The notes beneath the pieces are model-generated. The model was not told the origin of the DNA and did no database searches. It saw nothing but the letters and a program-made list of their open reading frames with translations. From positions 1 through 53,244 of the forward strand of contig JADMJR010000178.1 of assembly GCA_018780365.1 (NCBI GenBank): a DNA stretch of 53,244 nt. Reading direction: 5' to 3'. The translations under genes and the position numbers were made by a program. Source of the stretch: Acidovorax sp. (GTDB lineage Bacteria; Pseudomonadota; Gammaproteobacteria; Burkholderiales; Burkholderiaceae_C). Shown here in pieces: positions 8,775 through 17,427 of the stretch (position 1 is its first letter; each line of letters starts with the position of its first letter).

Positions 8775-8788
8775 TGATTTATTGTGAA

Positions 8789-8804
8789 TCAATGTATACA
8801 TTGA
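8789..8804. promoter_or_regulatory. vanA-proximal operator, perfect 16-base palindrome
   Basis: TCAATGTATACATTGA is a perfect palindrome about 95 bases upstream of the vanA ATG. Its core equals the operator near the regulator gene, and the centres are 107 bases apart. Repression of vanAB by the adjacent GntR/FCD protein at this site is inferred. Confidence 0.7.
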
Positions 8805-8898
8805 TGCCGCTTTTTTGCACAATCCGCCCAGCAAGCCCCACCCGCGCTGTGGCACACGCTCTGCAGCGGCGGCCTCCCCACGAAAAGAGACAAGCACC

Positions 8899-9954
8899 AT
8901 GTATCCCAAGAACGCCTGGTACGTCGCCTGCACCCCCGACGAGATCGCCGACAAGCCCCTGGGCCGCACCATCTGTGGCGAGAAGATCGTCTTCTACCGC
9001 CCCGCCCCCGACCAGGTGGCCGCGCTGGACGACTTCTGCCCCCACCGGGGCGCCCCGCTGTCGCTGGGCACGGTGTGCGAGGGCCACCTGCAATGTGGCT
9101 ACCACGGCCTGCGGGTGGAGTGCACGGGCAAGTCGGTGTCCATGCCCGGCCAGCGTGTGCAGGGCTTTCCCAAGGCGCGCAGTTTTCCGGTGGTCGAGCG
9201 CTATGGCTTCATCTGGGTGTGGCCCGGCGATGTGGCGCAGGCCGACCCCGCCACCATCCACCACCTGCCCTGGGCCGACAACCCCGAGTGGGCCTATGGC
9301 GGCGGGCTGTACCACATTGCCTGCGACTACCGCCTGATGATCGACAACCTGATGGACCTGACGCACGAGACCTATGTGCACTCCACCAGCATTGGCCAAA
9401 AAGAGATCGACGAGGTGCCCTGCAAAACCCGCGTGGAGGGCGACGAGGTCATCACCAGCCGCTTCATGGAGGGCATCGAGGCCCCGCCCTTCTGGCAGAT
9501 GGCGCTGCGCATGAACGGCCTGCCCGACGACCAGCCCGTGGACCGCTGGCAGATCTGCCATTTCACGCCGCCCAGCCATGTGCTCATCGAGGTGGGCGTG
9601 GCGCTGGCGGGCCACGGCGGCTACAACGCCCCGGCGGACAAAAAGGCATCGAGCATTGTGGTGGACTTCATCACGCCCGAGACCGACACCTCCATCCACT
9701 ACTTCTGGGGCATGGCGCGCAACTTCAAGCCGCAGGACCCCTCGCTCACCACCCAGATCCGCGACGGCCAGGGCAAAATTTTTGCCGAGGACCAGGAGAT
9801 GCTGGAGCTGCAGCAACAGAACCTCACCCGCTACCCCGACCGCAAGCTGCTCATGCTCAACATCGACGCCGGAGGCGTGCAGTCGCGCAAGATCCTGGAC
9901 CGCTTCCTGGCCGCCGAACGCGCCCCCGCACCACAGCCAGGGGTGGCCGCATGA
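8899..9954 (+). CDS. vanA: Vanillate O-demethylase, Rieske oxygenase subunit
   Basis: A 351-aa oxygenase that converts vanillate to protocatechuate and formaldehyde. The N-terminal Rieske [2Fe-2S] ligands are C47/H49 (CPHRG) and C66/H69 (CGYHG). The mononuclear iron site is in DNLMDLTHETYVHSTS, with H156 and H161 and a nearby acidic bridge. The start MYPKNAWYVAC is the classic VanA N-terminus. It is the first gene of a two-gene operon, with the downstream reductase start overlapping its stop (ATGA). The promoter region carries the palindromic operator shared with the divergent GntR gene. The vanillate assignment rests on family resemblance plus ligAB and ligJ nearby. Confidence 0.92.
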   Translation: MYPKNAWYVACTPDEIADKPLGRTICGEKIVFYRPAPDQVAALDDFCPHRGAPLSLGTVCEGHLQCGYHGLRVECTGKSVSMPGQRVQGFPKARSFPVVERYGFIWVWPGDVAQADPATIHHLPWADNPEWAYGGGLYHIACDYRLMIDNLMDLTHETYVHSTSIGQKEIDEVPCKTRVEGDEVITSRFMEGIEAPPFWQMALRMNGLPDDQPVDRWQICHFTPPSHVLIEVGVALAGHGGYNAPADKKASSIVVDFITPETDTSIHYFWGMARNFKPQDPSLTTQIRDGQGKIFAEDQEMLELQQQNLTRYPDRKLLMLNIDAGGVQSRKILDRFLAAERAPAPQPGVAA

Positions 9955-10916
9955 CCGCGCAGGAAACCCTGCAGGTCCGCGTCGTCGCGAAGCGGGCCGA
10001 GGCCGAAGGCATCACCAGCTTTGCGCTGGCGCGGGTGGATGGTGCTGCGTTGCCGCCGTTCAGCGCGGGCTCGCACATCGACGTGCACCTGCCGGGTGGT
10101 CTGACGCGCCAGTATTCGCTGTGCAACGCCTCGCACGAGTCGCATTTCTACCGCATTGCCGTGCTGCGCGATGCCGCCTCGCGCGGCGGATCGGTGGCCA
10201 TGCACGACAGCGTGCACGAGGGCGACCAGCTGACCATCAGCACACCCCGCAACCACTTCGCCTTGCACCCCGCGCAGCGCACCGTGCTGCTGGCGGGTGG
10301 CATTGGCGTCACGCCGCTGTTGTGCATGGCCGACCGTCTGGCCCACACGGGCGCCGACTTTGCGCTGCACTACTGCACCCGCTCGGTGGAGCGCACGGCC
10401 TTTGCGCGCGAGATCGCGGCGTCGCCCCTGGCACCACACACGCATTTCCATTTCGATGCGGGTGCGCCCGAGCAGAAGCTGGATCTGGCTGCCGCGCTGG
10501 CCGCGCCCGGTGCGGACAAGCGCCTGTATGTGTGCGGCCCCGCAGGCTTCATCGACCATGTGGTGGCCACCGCCAAGGCCATGGGCTGGGCGTCGGACAA
10601 CATCCACCTCGAATACTTTGGCGCCCCGGCGCAGGACACCTCGGGCGACCAGGGTTTTGAAGTGCGCATTGCCAGCACCGGCAAGGTCTACGCCATTGCG
10701 CCCGATGTGTCGGTGGTGGAGGCGCTGCGCGGCCAGGGCATCGACATCCTCACCTCGTGCGAGCAAGGTGTGTGTGGCACCTGCCTCACGCGCGTGCTGG
10801 AGGGCGAGGTGGACCACCGCGACATGTACCTGACGGATGAGGAAAAGGCGAGCAACGAGCAGTTCATGCCCTGCTGCTCGCGTGCGCACAGCAAGTTGCT
10901 CGTCCTGGACTTGTGA
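9951..10916 (+). CDS. vanB: Vanillate O-demethylase, ferredoxin reductase subunit
   Basis: A 321-aa class IA-type oxygenase reductase that passes NAD(P)H electrons to VanA. Order: flavin domain with RQYSLCNA near residue 46, nucleotide domain with LLAGGIGVTPLLCMA and LYVCGPAGFIDHV, then a C-terminal plant-type [2Fe-2S] ferredoxin with SCEQGVCGTC and a final cysteine in MPCCSRAHS. The start overlaps the vanA stop by four bases, indicating translational coupling. Confidence 0.92.
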   Translation: MTAQETLQVRVVAKRAEAEGITSFALARVDGAALPPFSAGSHIDVHLPGGLTRQYSLCNASHESHFYRIAVLRDAASRGGSVAMHDSVHEGDQLTISTPRNHFALHPAQRTVLLAGGIGVTPLLCMADRLAHTGADFALHYCTRSVERTAFAREIAASPLAPHTHFHFDAGAPEQKLDLAAALAAPGADKRLYVCGPAGFIDHVVATAKAMGWASDNIHLEYFGAPAQDTSGDQGFEVRIASTGKVYAIAPDVSVVEALRGQGIDILTSCEQGVCGTCLTRVLEGEVDHRDMYLTDEEKASNEQFMPCCSRAHSKLLVLDL

Positions 10917-10925
10917 AACTCCTGA

Positions 10926-10980
10926 TTTGATAGCTGCTAGCGCAATACCAACGCGCGCCAGCAGCCTATTTCATTCAAAA
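10926..10980. repeat. Dispersed intergenic repeat, copy A
   Basis: An imperfect hairpin, GATAGCTGCTAGCGC against GCGCGCCAGCAGCC, followed by a T-rich then A-rich tail. It closely matches the reverse complement of copy E (52565-52605). It lies between the 3' ends of vanB and the HPF-like gene and may also act as a bidirectional terminator. Confidence 0.55.
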
Positions 10981-10982
10981 AA

Positions 10983-11333
10983 TCACTCGTCAGACGCGGC
11001 CCGGATGGTGTCGCGGCCATTGCGGTCCTTCACGCGGCCCAGGTCGGTGTCGAGCGCGCGCGCCAGCTTGTCCACCGCGCCGATGAAGGCATTGGCCATC
11101 TTGTCGGCCTCGTCGCTCACGGTGACGGGCTGGCGGCCCGTCACCCGGGCCTCGATGCGGCAGCGTTTGTCGTTCGCCCCCGACTTGCCCGCATCCAGAT
11201 CGGACAAAAACACCTCCAGCCGCGTCACATGGTCCTGGAACCGCAGCAGACGGCTTTTGGATTCGCCCGTGATCCATTGCGCCAGCGACTCTCCGCCTTC
11301 GATGTGGTCATCGGTGTTGACTTGTACTTGCAT
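10983..11333 (-). CDS. HPF/RaiA-family ribosome-associated protein
   Basis: A 116-aa protein of the ribosome-hibernation (S30AE/sigma-54 modulation) fold. It begins MQVQVNTDDHIEGGESLAQW and has the internal RLEVFLSDLDAGKSGANDKR, RIEARVTGRQPVTVSDEAD and a helical segment AFIGAVDKLARALDTDLGRV. The family binds the 30S decoding region during stress. The start at 11333 has a clear AAGGAG seven bases upstream; the open frame beyond it is non-coding in character. It is monocistronic, with no stress-gene neighbours, and probably a secondary paralogue rather than the rpoN-linked HPF. Confidence 0.85.
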   Translation of the reverse strand: MQVQVNTDDHIEGGESLAQWITGESKSRLLRFQDHVTRLEVFLSDLDAGKSGANDKRCRIEARVTGRQPVTVSDEADKMANAFIGAVDKLARALDTDLGRVKDRNGRDTIRAASDE

Positions 11334-11547
11334 GGTGATGCTCCTTGAGAGTGGATTCCGGAAAGACACAGCCGCCACGCCAGCCAGGCGCCACAGCCAT
11401 CCCGCGAACCTCCATCGTCGCACCTTTGGAAGGCCCCGCCGTCAAAACGTGTTTACGACCCTTGCGAGATCGCAAACAGGTTTCAGAAACCTGCGCGGCG
11501 CTGCAACAGCGCTTGTTGGGTTCTATCCGTGGGCCAGCGTTTTCGCC

Positions 11548-13557
11548 TCAGAGCTTGTCCAGCGCCACGGCGGGTGACCAGTCGGTCCCCTCCGGCAGGG
11601 CCCGCGCCACGGCCACGCGCTCCTGCAGGCGCAGCGCAGCCAGGTCGCCGGGCTGCCGCTGCAGCACCTGCGCCAGGGACTGCGTGGCGCCATCCCAGTC
11701 ACGGGAATGGAAGGCGTCGAGCGCGGCCTGGCTGGCCTGGCCCACGGCGGCATCGTCACAGGGCGTGAACACACGCACCGGCGCGGTCTTGCCTTTGACG
11801 ATCACATCGTCCAGCGCGCGCAGCGCCACCGTGGGCGGCAGCTGCGCTGCGGTGGCGGCCGACAGCAAAATGCCGGTGCCAAAGGCCTTGTTGGCACCCT
11901 CCAGGCGGGCGGCCAGGTTCACGGCATCACCAATCGCGGTGTACGAAAAGCGCTGCTCCGAACCCACATTGCCCACCACCACCCGCCCCGTGTGCAGGCC
12001 TATGCGCATGTGGATGGGCGGCAACCCGCGCGCGCGCAGGTCGGCCACCAGCGCCTGCATGGCCTGCTGCATGGCGATGGCGGCACGCACGGCGTTTGCA
12101 GCATGCTGCGGGTCATCCAGGGGCGCGCCCCAGAAGGCCATCACCGCGTCGCCGATGAACTTGTCCACCGTGCCGCCTGTAGCGTGCACGATGGGCGTCA
12201 TGGCGTTGAAGTAGCCGGTGAGCACCTCCACCGTCTGCTCGGCGCTGAGCTGCTCGGACAAGGTGGTGAAATTGGCCAGGTCGGTGAACATGAGCGTGAC
12301 CTCGCGCGCCTCGCCGCCCAGGCGCATCAGCTCGGGGTGCGCAATCAGCCGCGAGACCACGGCGGGCGGCAGGTACTGCGCGAGCATGGCACGCGTCTGG
12401 CGCGCCCGCTGGCGCACCAGGGCATAGGCCATCAGCGCCGCCGCCGCATAGATGGCCACGGCCGCTGCGGCAGGCAGCAGCGGCGGCCACCACAGCCGAA
12501 AGTGCGCAAACAGCCCCCACGACACCAGCCCCATCGCCACCACCAACGCGGCCGTGAGCGCGGCGGCGCCCGCCGGGTGCAGTCGGCGGCTGGCCCACAG
12601 CAACACCGGCAGCAGCAGTGCGGTGAGCGCCAGCGTCCAGCCCTCCGAGACACTGCGCAGCCCGCCGCCCGTGAGGTAGTTGTCCACCAGCGTGGCCTGC
12701 AGCTCCACACCCGGGAACAGGCGCTCGCCACCGGCTGTGCCGAAGGGCGAATTGAACAGGTCGGCCTGTGCGCGTGTGAGTTCGGTGGCCGTGCGTGCGG
12801 AGCGCCCCACCAGCACGATCTTGCCCTTGAAGAAACCAGCGGGCAGCAGGCCGGGCTCCAGCGCCTGGTAGTACGAGCGGGTATCAAAAGTGCCGCGCGC
12901 CCCCCGGTAGCCGATCCAGTCGAAGTGGTGCAGAGCCTGCCGCTGGCCACGCGCCTCGGCCGCACGCTGGGCCAGCCGCAGCGCAAACCCCTCGCGCGCC
13001 ACCGGGGCGCGCCGCACCACAAAATCATCGTGGGGCTCCACCCCGGCATCGCCCGCATCGGCGCCTGCGTCCAGAAAACGCGGCAGCGGCAGCACCTCCA
13101 TCCACAACGCGGCGTTGCTGCTGTCGATCTTCTCGCGCGTGGCGGCCAGCACCACCGGGCCAGCACCCGCAATGGCACGGTCCAGGGCCGCGTCTTCGGC
13201 CTCGGTGGAGGGGTCGGCGAACACGATGTCCAGGCCCACGGCGGCGGCCCCTTCGGCGTGCAGGCGCTGCAGCAGGGCCGCATGCACGCTGCGCGGGAAC
13301 GGCCAGGCCTGCTGCAGCTCCTGGAACGTGGGCTCGTCGATCGCCAGAATCACCACCGGCAGCGCCGTGCGCTGCGGCGCCGTCAGCGCGGTGAGCACGT
13401 CAAAGGTCTTGAACTCCAGCGCATGCCAGGTGCGGGTGAACGTGGCCGCCCCCACCAGCAGCAGTGCCAGCACGCAGGCGGCCAGGGGCAGCACCTGCTG
13501 TCGGCGCCATGCAGCGCGCGATGCAGCGTCAGAAGCGGTAGCGGGCGTCCAGGACAT
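11548..13557 (-). CDS. CHASE2-domain class III adenylate cyclase
   Basis: A 669-aa membrane cyclase. One TM helix (about 22-40) is followed by an extracytoplasmic CHASE2 sensor (45-300, with DIVFADPSTEAEDAALDRAI and the IVLVGRSA motif), three TM helices (307-382), then a class III catalytic domain (418-595). Catalytic residues are intact: metal-binding D426 and D470, adenine-selecting K466 and D544, and N547/R551 in AIGDAVNLAARLE. This predicts active cAMP synthesis. The start overlaps the end of the FecR-barrel gene by 29 bases, so the two are translationally coupled. The pairing suggests the FecR/outer-membrane protein supplies or modulates the periplasmic signal. Confidence 0.92.
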   Translation of the reverse strand: MSWTPATASDAASRAAWRRQQVLPLAACVLALLLVGAATFTRTWHALEFKTFDVLTALTAPQRTALPVVILAIDEPTFQELQQAWPFPRSVHAALLQRLHAEGAAAVGLDIVFADPSTEAEDAALDRAIAGAGPVVLAATREKIDSSNAALWMEVLPLPRFLDAGADAGDAGVEPHDDFVVRRAPVAREGFALRLAQRAAEARGQRQALHHFDWIGYRGARGTFDTRSYYQALEPGLLPAGFFKGKIVLVGRSARTATELTRAQADLFNSPFGTAGGERLFPGVELQATLVDNYLTGGGLRSVSEGWTLALTALLLPVLLWASRRLHPAGAAALTAALVVAMGLVSWGLFAHFRLWWPPLLPAAAAVAIYAAAALMAYALVRQRARQTRAMLAQYLPPAVVSRLIAHPELMRLGGEAREVTLMFTDLANFTTLSEQLSAEQTVEVLTGYFNAMTPIVHATGGTVDKFIGDAVMAFWGAPLDDPQHAANAVRAAIAMQQAMQALVADLRARGLPPIHMRIGLHTGRVVVGNVGSEQRFSYTAIGDAVNLAARLEGANKAFGTGILLSAATAAQLPPTVALRALDDVIVKGKTAPVRVFTPCDDAAVGQASQAALDAFHSRDWDGATQSLAQVLQRQPGDLAALRLQERVAVARALPEGTDWSPAVALDKL

Positions 13558-16500
13558 AGCGGGTCTTGCGGCGGTCGGACTTGGGCGCCCACAGGTTCAA
13601 TGCGGCCACACCCACCACCCAGTGTTTGTCCTGCGACTCCCAGAACCCCATCAGGTCCCCCCCCCAGCCCGGGGCCATGCGGGTGAGGTTTTCCTGGTCT
13701 TCAAATCGCTCCGACCGGTACACGGCGCGGCCACTCACATACAAGCGCTGCGGGCTGACCCAGGTGGCGCCCAGCACGGCCGTGTGGCGCGGGATGTAGG
13801 GGATGCGGCCCACGGCCCCGTCGGCGTCGTAGCTGCGGCTTTCGCTGCCCTGGTACAGGTATTTGGCATAGCCCGACCAGCGGCGGCTGAACATGTGGTT
13901 GACGCCTGCGCCCAGGGTCTTGAGCGTGCCGGTGTCAAAACTGGGCGTGTCTTCCAGCAGGTCGGTGGTCGAGAGGTTGACCATCTGCGCGTTGCGCATT
14001 TCCTCCAGAAACGGCAGGCTGGGCGTGCGCAGGTCCACGCCCACGGTGCCCGGGTTGCGCACGCGCAGGTGGTCGGCCCGCAGGCTCACGAAGGTGCTTC
14101 TGCCCAGCTCCATGCCCAGCTGCGCCACCACACGCTTGTGGCGGCCACCCGCTTCGACGAGGCGGTCTTCTACCGGGATGCCCGCTGTCTCCACACTGGT
14201 GAGGGTGGAGACACTCAGGGGCCGCAGCCAGTCCTGGTAGGCCATGCGCACCGTGGTGCCCGCTGCGGGTTGCCACACCACACCGACGCGCGGCGTGACC
14301 ACCCGCTCCATCTCGGCGCGGCGTGCCTGCTCTTCGCCCAGGTGGTCCAGGTTCACGAGGTAGCTTTGGGTCAGGCCGTCCACCCGGTGGCGGATCTGCT
14401 GCAGGCCCAGGGCCGCGTCCAGGTTCAGCGCCGGGTCCAGGCGCTGGGTGGTGGCCAGGGTCAGGCCGGTGTAGCGCCGGTCCACGTTGTTGTAACCGGC
14501 CACCAAAAGAGAGTCGCGGTAGGTACCCACGCCCGGGATGTCGGCCGCCACGGCGGCCTCTCCGGCGATCAGGTTGTGCTGGCGCTCGCGCACATGCTCC
14601 AGCGCCAGGCTCCAGCGGCTGCCGGGGGCGGTGTCCACCGTGTGGCGCAGTTGCAGGTCGTTGAACTGCTTCTTCGGCAAACTGCTCACGCCCATCAGGC
14701 TGATGAACGGGGGCTCCAGGTACAGCGTGGGATAGCGCTGCAGCAGGATGTGCTCCACGCTGCGGCCGAGCTTGATCCAGGTCTGCTCGGTAGGCCCCCA
14801 GCGGTAGGCCAGGCCCACGGCGCCCTGGGTGCTCTGATTGTCCAGGGCCGTTTCGAACAGGTTCTGGCTGGCCAGGCGCATGTCGAACTGGTTCACATAG
14901 GCAAACAGGTTGATGCGTTCGGTGGGCTGCATGCCAGCGCCCACCGTCACAACGCGTGCGCGCACGTCGCCGTAGCCCCCGCGCACGGCGGGCGCATTGT
15001 TGACCTGCAGATCAAACGGGAACTCGCTGGCGTTGGCCGACTGGGCCTTGAAGAACCACGACACGGGCACATGGGTGTTGTTCATGCCGTTGAGCGTGAC
15101 GGCGGGGGCGCGCATGCGGTAGAGGTCGCGGTCCAGTGTCACACCCACCGCCCCATGCGCCCCGGGCTGCTGCAGCAGCGACGCATACCGCTGGCTCGCG
15201 CCAAACGCCATCGGGTCGGTGAGGAAGCCCTGGAACAGCGCGGAGTTCTTGTTGAACTCGCCCGCGTAGCGGTCTGCCATGAACAGGTGGCTGCCGCCCC
15301 AGTACGGGTAAAAGCTCTGCTGCGCCAGCTCCAGCGCCCAGTCTTCCATGCCAAAAAAGGCCAGCGATGCGCCCAGGTTGGCGCTGCCCTTCTGGTCGTT
15401 GGCGATCTGGTTGAGCGACTTGAGGTAGGGCATGCGCTCCACGGCGGCGCGGGCCGCTTCCACGGCCTCGCCGGGCTGGAACAGGTCGGTGTGGATCTGC
15501 GCGAGCAGCATGTGGGGCACGGGGTCCTTGTCGTCCAGCACGATGGCCTGGTGCAGGGTGGATAGCGCATCCTGGTGGCGGCCCAGCTGGTAGTAGGCGA
15601 CGGCCGTCCAGGTCTTGGCGCGGGCATAGCGCGGCTCCATCACGCCCGCGCGCAAGAACGCATCCAGCGCGGCCTGCGGGTTGCCCTGCTTGAGGTGCAG
15701 CAGGCCCTGGCCGGTGAGTGCCACGTAGTCCGCCGGGTTGTCGCTCAGGGCCGTGGCAAAGGCCGCACCGGCTTCGGTGAACTGGTTCACAAAAGTCTCC
15801 AGCGTGCCCAACTCACCCCAGGTGCCGGGCTGCTGGGGCGACAGCGCCAGCGCACGTTGCAGGTTCTCGCGGGCGGGGCGCGGGTCTTCGCGCTCGGCAT
15901 GTGCACTGCCCAGGCCCTGCCAGGCACGCGCATCGCCAGCGGCCAGCTGCGTGGCCTCGGTGTAGGCGGCCAGCGTGGCGGGCGCATCGCCCCAGCGCCG
16001 TGCCAGTTCGGCCCGCACCAGCGCCACTTCGGCATGGGCTGTGGCCTGCACGGGGGCCAGCGCGGCGCTGGCCTCGTCCACGCGGTCGCTCAGCATCAGC
16101 ACACGGGCCAGCTGGGCCGTCAGCGCGGGGTGGGCGGGCCAGCGCTGCAAAGCCGTGCGCAGCGTGTTGGCGGCTGCGGCGCCTTCGCCCTCCACCAGCT
16201 GCACGTCGGACTGCATGAGCCAGGCGGGGAGCGGCGCCGCAGGCTGCGCCACCTGGCGCGCCAGTTGCCCGCGTGCGGCCAGCAGGTCGCCCGCCTGCAG
16301 GGCGATGGCGGCATCCATCACCGACAGCCAGGGTGCGGGCGCGCCCTGGGTGCGGGCCTGCGCCAGGGCGGCGCGTGCGGCAGGCAGGTCGCGGGCCGCG
16401 AGTGCGGCGCGCACCGGGGCCAGGGTGTCGGGCACGGGCTCTGCGGCCAAGTGGGGCAGCGGGTCGGCACGCAGCGCATTCACCCACTGGATGCGGTCGC

Positions 16501-17095
16501 GCGGCTGGCTCAGCACCAGCTTGACCGGGGCCTTGCCCACCTCGGCCACGGCGGCTTCGTTGGCGCCCACCGATACCGCGCCCTGTGCGTTGGAGAACTC
16601 CACGGTGCCCGAGAGCACGGTGATCAGCGTGCGTCCATCGTCCTCCACGCTGATGTCCCAATCCGTGCCCCGGATCGCAGCCGTGGCGGCAGGGGTCTCC
16701 AGGTTCAGGCGGCTGCCATCGGCGCGTTTGGTCTGGGTCCAGGCGCGGCCCGCATTGAGCAGCAGCGTGGTCACCGGCTGGGCGGGGGTGGCCACGCCCT
16801 TGACCTGCAGCACCGTGTTCTGGTGCAGGCGCAGTTGCGTGTCATCGGCAAACAGCAGCGCCATGCGGGCGGCCTGGCGCGTGCGCACAAAGTCCCCCGT
16901 GGCCAGCGGCTGCGCCAGGCGCGCGGGGCCCCAGTCGGCCGCAGCGGCGGCGCGCTGGTCGCCCGTGCCTTGCAGGCTCACGATCTCGGCCGCGGCACCT
17001 GGGGGCACAACGGCCTGGGCGAACTGGGGCCAGGCCATGGCGGCCAGTGCTGCCAGGATGGTGAGCGCGGGCAGGCGATTTTTCTTTTGGTGCAT
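13529..17095 (-). CDS. FecR domain-TPR-outer-membrane beta-barrel fusion protein
   Basis: A large exported protein of 1188 aa. The signal peptide is residues 1-28 (ends FAQA). A FecR domain occupies about 45-180 (TGDFVRTRQAARMALLFADD, GTDWDISVEDDGRTLITVLSG). Repeated TPR-like helix pairs span about 225-610 (for example LARVLMLSDRVDEASAALAP). A beta-rich C-terminal half follows, with alternating aromatic strands, ending LDARYRF with the terminal Phe of outer-membrane barrels. The FecR part resembles periplasmic sigma-regulator sensors, but no sigma factor is adjacent. It overlaps the CHASE2 cyclase gene, so signal relay to cAMP is the likely role. The natural signal is unknown. Confidence 0.85.
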   Translation of the reverse strand: MHQKKNRLPALTILAALAAMAWPQFAQAVVPPGAAAEIVSLQGTGDQRAAAAADWGPARLAQPLATGDFVRTRQAARMALLFADDTQLRLHQNTVLQVKGVATPAQPVTTLLLNAGRAWTQTKRADGSRLNLETPAATAAIRGTDWDISVEDDGRTLITVLSGTVEFSNAQGAVSVGANEAAVAEVGKAPVKLVLSQPRDRIQWVNALRADPLPHLAAEPVPDTLAPVRAALAARDLPAARAALAQARTQGAPAPWLSVMDAAIALQAGDLLAARGQLARQVAQPAAPLPAWLMQSDVQLVEGEGAAAANTLRTALQRWPAHPALTAQLARVLMLSDRVDEASAALAPVQATAHAEVALVRAELARRWGDAPATLAAYTEATQLAAGDARAWQGLGSAHAEREDPRPARENLQRALALSPQQPGTWGELGTLETFVNQFTEAGAAFATALSDNPADYVALTGQGLLHLKQGNPQAALDAFLRAGVMEPRYARAKTWTAVAYYQLGRHQDALSTLHQAIVLDDKDPVPHMLLAQIHTDLFQPGEAVEAARAAVERMPYLKSLNQIANDQKGSANLGASLAFFGMEDWALELAQQSFYPYWGGSHLFMADRYAGEFNKNSALFQGFLTDPMAFGASQRYASLLQQPGAHGAVGVTLDRDLYRMRAPAVTLNGMNNTHVPVSWFFKAQSANASEFPFDLQVNNAPAVRGGYGDVRARVVTVGAGMQPTERINLFAYVNQFDMRLASQNLFETALDNQSTQGAVGLAYRWGPTEQTWIKLGRSVEHILLQRYPTLYLEPPFISLMGVSSLPKKQFNDLQLRHTVDTAPGSRWSLALEHVRERQHNLIAGEAAVAADIPGVGTYRDSLLVAGYNNVDRRYTGLTLATTQRLDPALNLDAALGLQQIRHRVDGLTQSYLVNLDHLGEEQARRAEMERVVTPRVGVVWQPAAGTTVRMAYQDWLRPLSVSTLTSVETAGIPVEDRLVEAGGRHKRVVAQLGMELGRSTFVSLRADHLRVRNPGTVGVDLRTPSLPFLEEMRNAQMVNLSTTDLLEDTPSFDTGTLKTLGAGVNHMFSRRWSGYAKYLYQGSESRSYDADGAVGRIPYIPRHTAVLGATWVSPQRLYVSGRAVYRSERFEDQENLTRMAPGWGGDLMGFWESQDKHWVVGVAALNLWAPKSDRRKTRYVLDARYRF

Positions 17096-17427
17096 GTGGG
17101 GCTTTCGTGGAAGGCAGAAAACACATCAACTTCGCCGGGACCCTCCCCAAAGCCGGCAAGCAGAAATTATCGCGAGCGCCCTGCGCCCCCGCCCCCCGGC
17201 GCAGGGACCTCTGCCGCGCATTTCATGAAGAAAGCCACATTTCGTAGCACTGTGTAACAGGCGGAGGGGCCGCGCAGCGGCGAAGCCTGCTCCGCACGGC
17301 CCTTTCCTACAGACGGCCAAAGTAGGCGGTGATACAAACAAACCCGTGGGCCCTTTCGCCCCCTCCCTCCACCCCCTTCTTCTTGTTGCCCGCCACGCCC
17401 TGCGTGTGCCGCCCGGAGCCCTTTGCC
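17096..17427. other. Divergent intergenic region (332 bases) without a gene
   Basis: It separates the FecR-barrel gene (leftward) from the PuuD-like gene (rightward) and must hold both promoters. The only clear structure is a GC-rich hairpin, CCCTGCGCC (17179-17187) with GGCGCAGGG (17198-17206). No convincing open frame with a ribosome-binding site or RNA gene was recognised. Confidence 0.6.

Noticed and set aside
9075-10916. 613-codon frame covering vanA out of frame and vanB in frame
   Set aside because: The true vanB start at 9951 overlaps the vanA stop; upstream residues are out-of-frame vanA.
11707-15565. Very long open frames (659 and 816 codons) opposite the cyclase and FecR-barrel genes
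   Set aside because: Codon-structure shadows rich in His, Arg and Gly; no domain motifs.
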